A stretch of 64,000 nucleotides of DNA from Blastomyces gilchristii SLH14081 (lineage: Eukaryota; Ascomycota; Eurotiomycetes; Onygenales; Ajellomycetaceae). This document shows, piece by piece, positions 58,880 through 64,000 of this stretch. The translations under genes and the position numbers were made by a program. The number at the start of each line of letters is the position of its first letter. Within the stretch, counting starts at the first letter, position 1. The stretch spans positions 1,554,795 to 1,618,794 of the forward strand of contig NW_003101669.1 in assembly GCF_000003855.2 (NCBI RefSeq), given 5' to 3'. The notes beneath the pieces were generated by a model. The model had not been told where the DNA came from. It searched no databases and worked only from the letters and a program-made list of their open reading frames with translations.

Positions 58880-61800
58880 TGTCTACTTGACTCTAAGATG
58901 AATACTAACTTTATATTCTATTTCTTTTCTTTAATAAAGAATTGAAAGAAGATAGATTTATCAGATTATATGAAATTTACTGATGAAATGAAATATCACT
59001 ATTTTAGCATAATTCAAGTGAAGTATGTGATCACAGACTTAGAAGAAATCTTTAAGAAGAGCAGTCTGCTTCTTTATACAGTTAATATTATAGATGAGAA
59101 TGTTATTCTAGATCTTCTGTGATTAAGAGAAAACAATTCTCTTATTAATTGAGTCACTCAGATGTGATGATACTGTCTCACTAATAAAGAGACAGTGATA
59201 GAGAAACCTGAAGAGTTTCATTGAAAGAATCTTGAGAAAAAGATTGAGTTGATATACTGTGTAGTAGATAACTGAGACTTGAGAATAGATGAAGAAGTTA
59301 TTACTCTCACTACAAGATTAGCAGCAGTATTCATTATTAAAGATGAATGTATATGATATCTCTTTACAGATTTTAAGAATGTCTTTTCAGAAAGAAAAGC
59401 AGTGAAGTTTCCTGATATCAAGATATAATATAAGATTCATCTTGAAGATGATGTAACAGTGCTGTATAAGCCTCTTTATAACTTGTCTGTAAAGAAGTTG
59501 AATATTTTATGTAAATATCTTGAAGAAGCACAATTAAAGAACTGGATATATTTATCAAAGAGTCTGATAGAAGTGTCTATACTCTTTATACTCAAGAAGA
59601 ATGATAGACTATGTCTATGCATAGACTACAGAGGTCTTAACAAGATAATAATTAAAAATCACTATTCATTACTGTTAATTAATGAGATGATTAATTAATT
59701 ATCTGAAGTGAAGATATTCTCAAAAATTAATATACAGAATGTCTATTATAGAATCAGAGTTAATAAAGATAATATTTAAAAAACAGCTTTTTATATCAAG
59801 TATGGTAATTTTAAATATCTTGTTTTATCTTTTAGTCTTTATAATGCTTCAGCCATCTTCCAGGCTTATATAAATGAGACACTGTGAGGCCTTATCAACA
59901 TCTTCTATATAGTATACCTGAATAACATTTTAATCTTCTCAAAATCAGAGAAAGAATATGATACTCATATTCAAGAAGTGTTAAGTTGCTTAAGACAGTA
60001 TTAACTCTATATAAACACTGAAAAATGCTTGTTCTACATGCAGAAGATTGATTTCTTAGATTATATTATTAAGATGAATAGCATTTCAATGAACAGAAGT
60101 CAGATCTTTGTTATTAAGAACTGGTCAGCACTGTGAATATATCATAAGATACAGATATTTCTAGAATTTGTGAATTTCTACAGATAATTCATCTATACAT
60201 ATTCACAGATTACTGTTTCTCTTACAGATCTGTTAAAGAAAAGTGTGAAAGACAGAAAAATGAAACTGTTTACTCTCACTCAAGACACTGCACAGACATT
60301 TGTGAAATTGAAACAAGCTTTTACAGATGTTATGATACTGAATCACTTTAATTCTGACTTACTTAGTCAGTGTGAGACTGATGTATCTGAGAATGAAGTC
60401 TGTGAAATCTTTTCACAGTTGACACTGAAGATCTTTCAATGTTGAAAGAATTAGAGAATAATCACTTCTGAGAAAACAGATAATGAATTATCTGTGAAAG
60501 AAGACTTTTTTACAGAGTCTATAAGACACTGTGAATAGAGATCAGTGACTTTCTTCTTCAAGAAGTTATTACTCATGTAGAGAAGGTATGATACTTATAA
60601 TTAGAAGATGTTAGTAATTGTTAAATTCTTTAAGATCTGATGATATTATCTTTAGAGTAGTAAGTACTCAGTGTAAGTTCTCACTAATTATGCAAATCTG
60701 TGTTACTTCTTAACAATAAAGAGCTTGACAGAATGTTAAGTCAGATGAGTGAAGCTGCTTTCAGAGTATGATTTCTATATCTGATACTGTTCAGATTAGC
60801 TTAACCTCATTAATACACTGTCTAAACAGCTCAATTATAATATTATTAATATGAAGAAGAATTCTATAAAAGAATCTCTGTCATCACTGCAGAAGAAGCT
60901 GACTGCAGAGAATTAAGATTCTCTAAAGCTTGAAAACAGTGCTGAAGAGGCAGCTGCATAACTCAGTATAGAAGATGAAAGAGAATCTGAGTTCTTGCAG
61001 AGAACTGACACTGAAGATTATGAGCTTCTTATATTATATCTTACAATCATTGAATTAGTAAAGAATGAAACAGTCTACAATCTTTCAATCTGACTACTTT
61101 TGAAATTCATTGATAAGTTACAGAAGAGAGATGTCTCTACTACAGCTTGAATTTAGAAGTTGAAGAAGAAAGAATCTGGTTTGAACTTGAAAGAGACAGA
61201 CTCTGAGTGAGATGATACTGCTAAGAAATCAAGTTACTGATAACTAGAAGAATGTGAACTTCTACTGCTGAATAATTCAGTCTTTGTTTCTTGTAGCAGA
61301 GCAGTGTGTCAGAAGTTATTGAGAATTCATCATAATAATTCTTATACAGAGCACTTCAGATTAGAGAAGACTGAGAAGCTTCTAAAATATAAATACATTT
61401 AAGACAAGCTTCAGACAGATGTCAAAGAGTATATTAAAACTTATGATATCTGTCAAAGAATAAAGATTCTGCAGTATAAGTAATACAGTTAGTTGATATC
61501 ACTGTCTGTTTCAAAGAACTCATGATAGAATCTATTAATAAATTTCATAGTTGACCTGCTGAAGTTAACAAGAGTTAAAGAATATGACTTGATTTTAGTT
61601 ATTATTGACTGCTTCATGAAGATGATCAGATATATCTTTACTTATAAAAAGATTAAAGCCTCTGAATTAACTGACCTGTTTTTAGATATTATTATTTATA
61701 ATCATGATGCTCTGAAATTGTTAATAACAGATTAAGAATCTCTCTTCATCAGTAAATACTGATTGACTTTTTACTATTATCTTATAATAAGATGTCTTCT

Positions 61801-62610
61801 CAGTACTGTATTTTATTCACAGATCAATAATCAGACTAAATATCAGAATCAGATACTAGAACAGTATCTTTGAGCATTCTATTTATATTATCAGAATGAT
61901 TAGCTTAAACATCTTCTGACTGCTGAATTCATATATAATAATACAAAGAATGTAATCTTAAGAGTATCTTCTTTCTATGCTTATTATGAATATAATTCTT
62001 CATTACTCAGTGACATTGCAGATAATGTTTCAAAGAGAGAAATAGATAGTCAGAATATCAGACAGATACAGAGAATGAAGTATTTCTCAGTATCAGAAGT
62101 AAAAGTAAGATTGAAACTTTTGAACAAAATTCATGAGAAGATAATGAAAAGCATTTACTGTGCTTAGAAGTGATAGATAAAATACTATAATTAAAAACAT
62201 TTTCTGATAAAGTTCTTAATAGAGAATTAAATGCTACTTTCAGTAAAGAATATCAAGATAATGAGACTGTGTAAGAAGCTCAGTGAGTGATGACTAGAAT
62301 CTTTTCTAGTAATAAGAGTGATGAATAAGCAGACATATGAGTTGAAATTACTTATAGAATTAAAATCAATTCATTTTATTTTTTACATTTTCTATTTGAA
62401 GTCTTATAAGCAATATCTTGAAGTGAAGCTGTCTTGACCAGATAATATTGAGATTGAGAGTGATACTGAATATCTTATAAAGAAAATATTGAATAAGTGA
62501 ACATATTACAGCAGGCTTCAATATCTTGTTAAATAAGAAGATTATTCATTATCAGAGAATTTGTGAGAACTGCTTGAGCATTTGAAAAATACTGAGAAAG
62601 AGATTGCAAG
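58880..62610 (+). pseudogene. Gypsy pol remnant: PR-RT-RNase H-INT-chromodomain
   Basis: Domains in order, all interrupted by stops. Protease: LLDSKMNTNFI near 58880, with the DSG Gly turned to Lys, and LRENNSLINW near 59130. Reverse transcriptase, 59340-60230: LCLCIDYRGLNKI (59610-59648), YLVLSFSLYNASAIFQAYIN, and the active-site box reading YLNNIL instead of YLDDIL, so both catalytic Asp are Asn. RNase H from about 60260: ETDVSE, RRYDTYN and KSLTECLSQMSE. Integrase: HH-CC region with YDICQRIK (about 61440), a catalytic core with IVDLLKLTR, and LLITD-stop-ESLFISKY (about 61710-61765). Chromodomain, 62440-62600: LQYLVK-stop-EDYSLSENL, where Trp is now a stop. The element cannot produce a polyprotein. 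Confidence 0.8.
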
Positions 62611-63387
62611 CTATGAGATGACTAGTAGAGACTGCTCTGTTATATATCAGAGATATTGAGTAAGAAATACTGCTTAAGACTTCTTATTTTTCTTAAAGAA
62701 TTTTTTAAAGAGAATCTTGCAGTGATGAGCTAATATCTTATAGACTCTATAGTACTCTTCTTCTATTTTCTCTTAAAGAGTTTTTTAGAAGTTTAATAAG
62801 ACTATATAAGTGTAAAAATTCTGAAGCAGTTAAAGAAAAGAGATATTGAAAATTAATAAAAAGATTAATATTATTAATCTGTAAGCTGCTGCTATTCTAA
62901 TAGAGTTACAGCCTGCTGAAAAAGTAAAAAGAAGAAATCTCAGAGTCTACTTATCAATAATCACACTCTCACTGAACTCATTCTTCACTGTTGAAGTCTC
63001 TGACATCAGTATCTTTATCTGTTGAGAAGTTAGTGCTGTGATACTGCAGAGAAGTATGCTACAGAAGAGTATGAGAGATGCTGAAAGTATCAACTTATTA
63101 ACTTATAAAGCATCTCAGTCATCTGCTCTAACTGAAGTGAGATTCTCTTTAATCAGTGATTGATCTTCACAGTGCTTTTAACAGTGATACTGACTAACTT
63201 CTTCTTGAGATCAGCTATTCTGAGGTGTTTTTTCATCTTGAAGATTCATGCTTTTGTCTCTTTTTACAGATGAGTAAGAGGGATCTCTTCAGCCTTAATG
63301 AAATCTGTCAATACTTAAAGCTCTGAGACTCTTGTTCTGTACTGCTTGAGCATCTAGACTTCTTATCAGAACTGACATGATGTCTTT
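62611..63387 (+). other. Gypsy 3' non-coding region
   Basis: Follows the chromodomain and has no sense coding signal. Its right part (from about 63045) aligns with 3245 onward of the other Gypsy copy. Confidence 0.55.
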
Positions 63388-63993
63388 CTATAAGATAATA
63401 CTTACAGAGAGGCAGAAGTTGTTGTTACAGATATAACAGAAACAATGAGAGTGAGAGAAGAAGTAGATGTATAAAATCCCTCTCTTCTTCAGCTGTTTGA
63501 TACAGTGCAGATAAGTAGCAGTGTCAGTCAGAGACTGCACTGAAGCCTTCTCACAGAGAGAAGATAAAGAAACTGCAGAACTCTGCAGACTCAACTCAGC
63601 AGTATTCTGAGCAGGGCTCAGGCATGCTGTGAGAGAGGAACTACAGATTGAGCTTCTTGAAGCTACTGTTTCTGAAATCAAGCTCTTCCCAGGTTTCTCT
63701 CTGAATGACCACACAGGGTCATATGCCACTGTATTGGCTGAGAGAGAAGGTGGTGTTGCAATGATGATGAGAGAGGTGAGAAATGAACTGAACACAGATG
63801 AACTGACTGGCAGAAGGGATAACACCTCACTGCAAGGCATGATAACTACTGCTGCAGCTGTAAAAGAAGCAGGAGAAGAAGAAGATGTGACAATGAGAGC
63901 AGTGCTCCTGCAGCTCATTGACACTGCTGCCTTCAATCTGACTTTCTTGATAATCACAGAGACTGCCACTGCATCACAAAGATGTTTACTCAC
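63388..63993 (-). CDS. Antisense serine-rich ORF in Gypsy 3' region
   Basis: An uninterrupted minus-strand frame of 201 codons, apparently starting at a GTG near the window edge, so the true start may lie outside. Composition is Ser/Ala/Val-rich with clusters such as TSSSSPASFTAAAVV. A segment YDPVWSFREKPGK is followed by QSLTDTATYLHC and a hydrophobic Phe/Cys/His/Tyr-rich end (FSHSHCFCYICNNNF). The homologous minus frame in the other copy (3539-4141) is broken once. I know of no family match. The open frame is notable because the sense strand is stop-riddled, but a GAGA-rich plus strand under C-to-T decay can leave the minus strand open by chance. Confidence 0.3.
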   Translation of the reverse strand: MSKHLCDAVAVSVIIKKVRLKAAVSMSCRSTALIVTSSSSPASFTAAAVVIMPCSEVLSLLPVSSSVFSSFLTSLIIIATPPSLSANTVAYDPVWSFREKPGKSLISETVASRSSICSSSLTACLSPAQNTAELSLQSSAVSLSSLCEKASVQSLTDTATYLHCIKQLKKRGILYIYFFSHSHCFCYICNNNFCLSVSIIL

Positions 63994-64000
63994 TAGAAAA

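Larger units (their letters stand above)
57192..64000 (+). mobile_element. Ty3/Gypsy chromovirus-type element, RIP-degraded, 3' end outside
   Basis: An LTR retrotransposon, at least 6.8 kb in this window, in plus orientation. Order: 5' LTR (57192-57724), gag with a zinc knuckle, protease, reverse transcriptase, RNase H, integrase, chromodomain, then a 3' region with an antisense open frame. This Gypsy domain order with a C-terminal chromodomain defines the chromovirus lineage. Sense frames carry dozens of stops, mostly at former Gln, Arg or Trp codons, and catalytic residues are altered by C-to-T or G-to-A changes, as RIP produces. The 3' region matches the partial copy at 3245-5199. Confidence 0.85.

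Overview
This is a filamentous fungal window. Genes carry short GT-AG introns with branch-point-like CTAAC motifs, and the protein families are Pezizomycotina types. GC-balanced DNA alternates sharply with AT-rich, CpG-poor blocks full of broken transposons, as expected from repeat-induced point mutation (RIP) or a related CpG-directed process. A very conserved Chs7, RIP-damaged Gypsy blocks and isochore-like borders fit the Onygenales, perhaps Ajellomycetaceae such as Blastomyces; that placement is inference.

Layout. (1) About 1-21.7 kb is an AT-rich transposon graveyard. It holds a minus-strand Tad-like LINE ORF1 (with a 140-N gap), an unmutated 0.7-kb island, the 3' end and LTR of a Gypsy element, two intact-ended 506-bp MITEs, a DUF3716-like gene remnant, a tRNA-derived SINE-like island, and a triple nested insertion. 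In that nest a hAT element of about 5.9 kb sits inside a MITE that sits inside another MITE, and each layer has an 8-bp target duplication. (2) About 21.7-41.4 kb is a genic block: a GNAT acetyltransferase, a frame-disrupted single-pass membrane protein locus, a 0.7-kb Mutator-like MITE, the chitin synthase export chaperone Chs7, an alpha/beta hydrolase, a TesB-type acyl-CoA thioesterase, and a YCII-domain protein. (3) At 41.4-41.9 kb is a 5'-truncated LINE with an RNase H remnant. (4) At 42.7-44.9 kb is a three-exon Pho80/Pcl-type cyclin, followed by more than 10 kb without convincing coding sequence. That stretch is rich in microsatellites and short palindromes and lies upstream of the cyclin. 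(5) From about 55.5 kb to the end the DNA is AT-rich again. It contains a RIP-degraded chromodomain-bearing Ty3/Gypsy element with its 5' LTR at 57.19-57.72 kb; the 3' LTR lies beyond the window.

The genes show no shared pathway. Chs7 (cell wall) and the thioesterase (acyl-CoA metabolism) are ordinary housekeeping-type genes. The main biological interest is the transposon stratigraphy, the contrast between mutated and unmutated patches, and the large non-coding region upstream of the cyclin.
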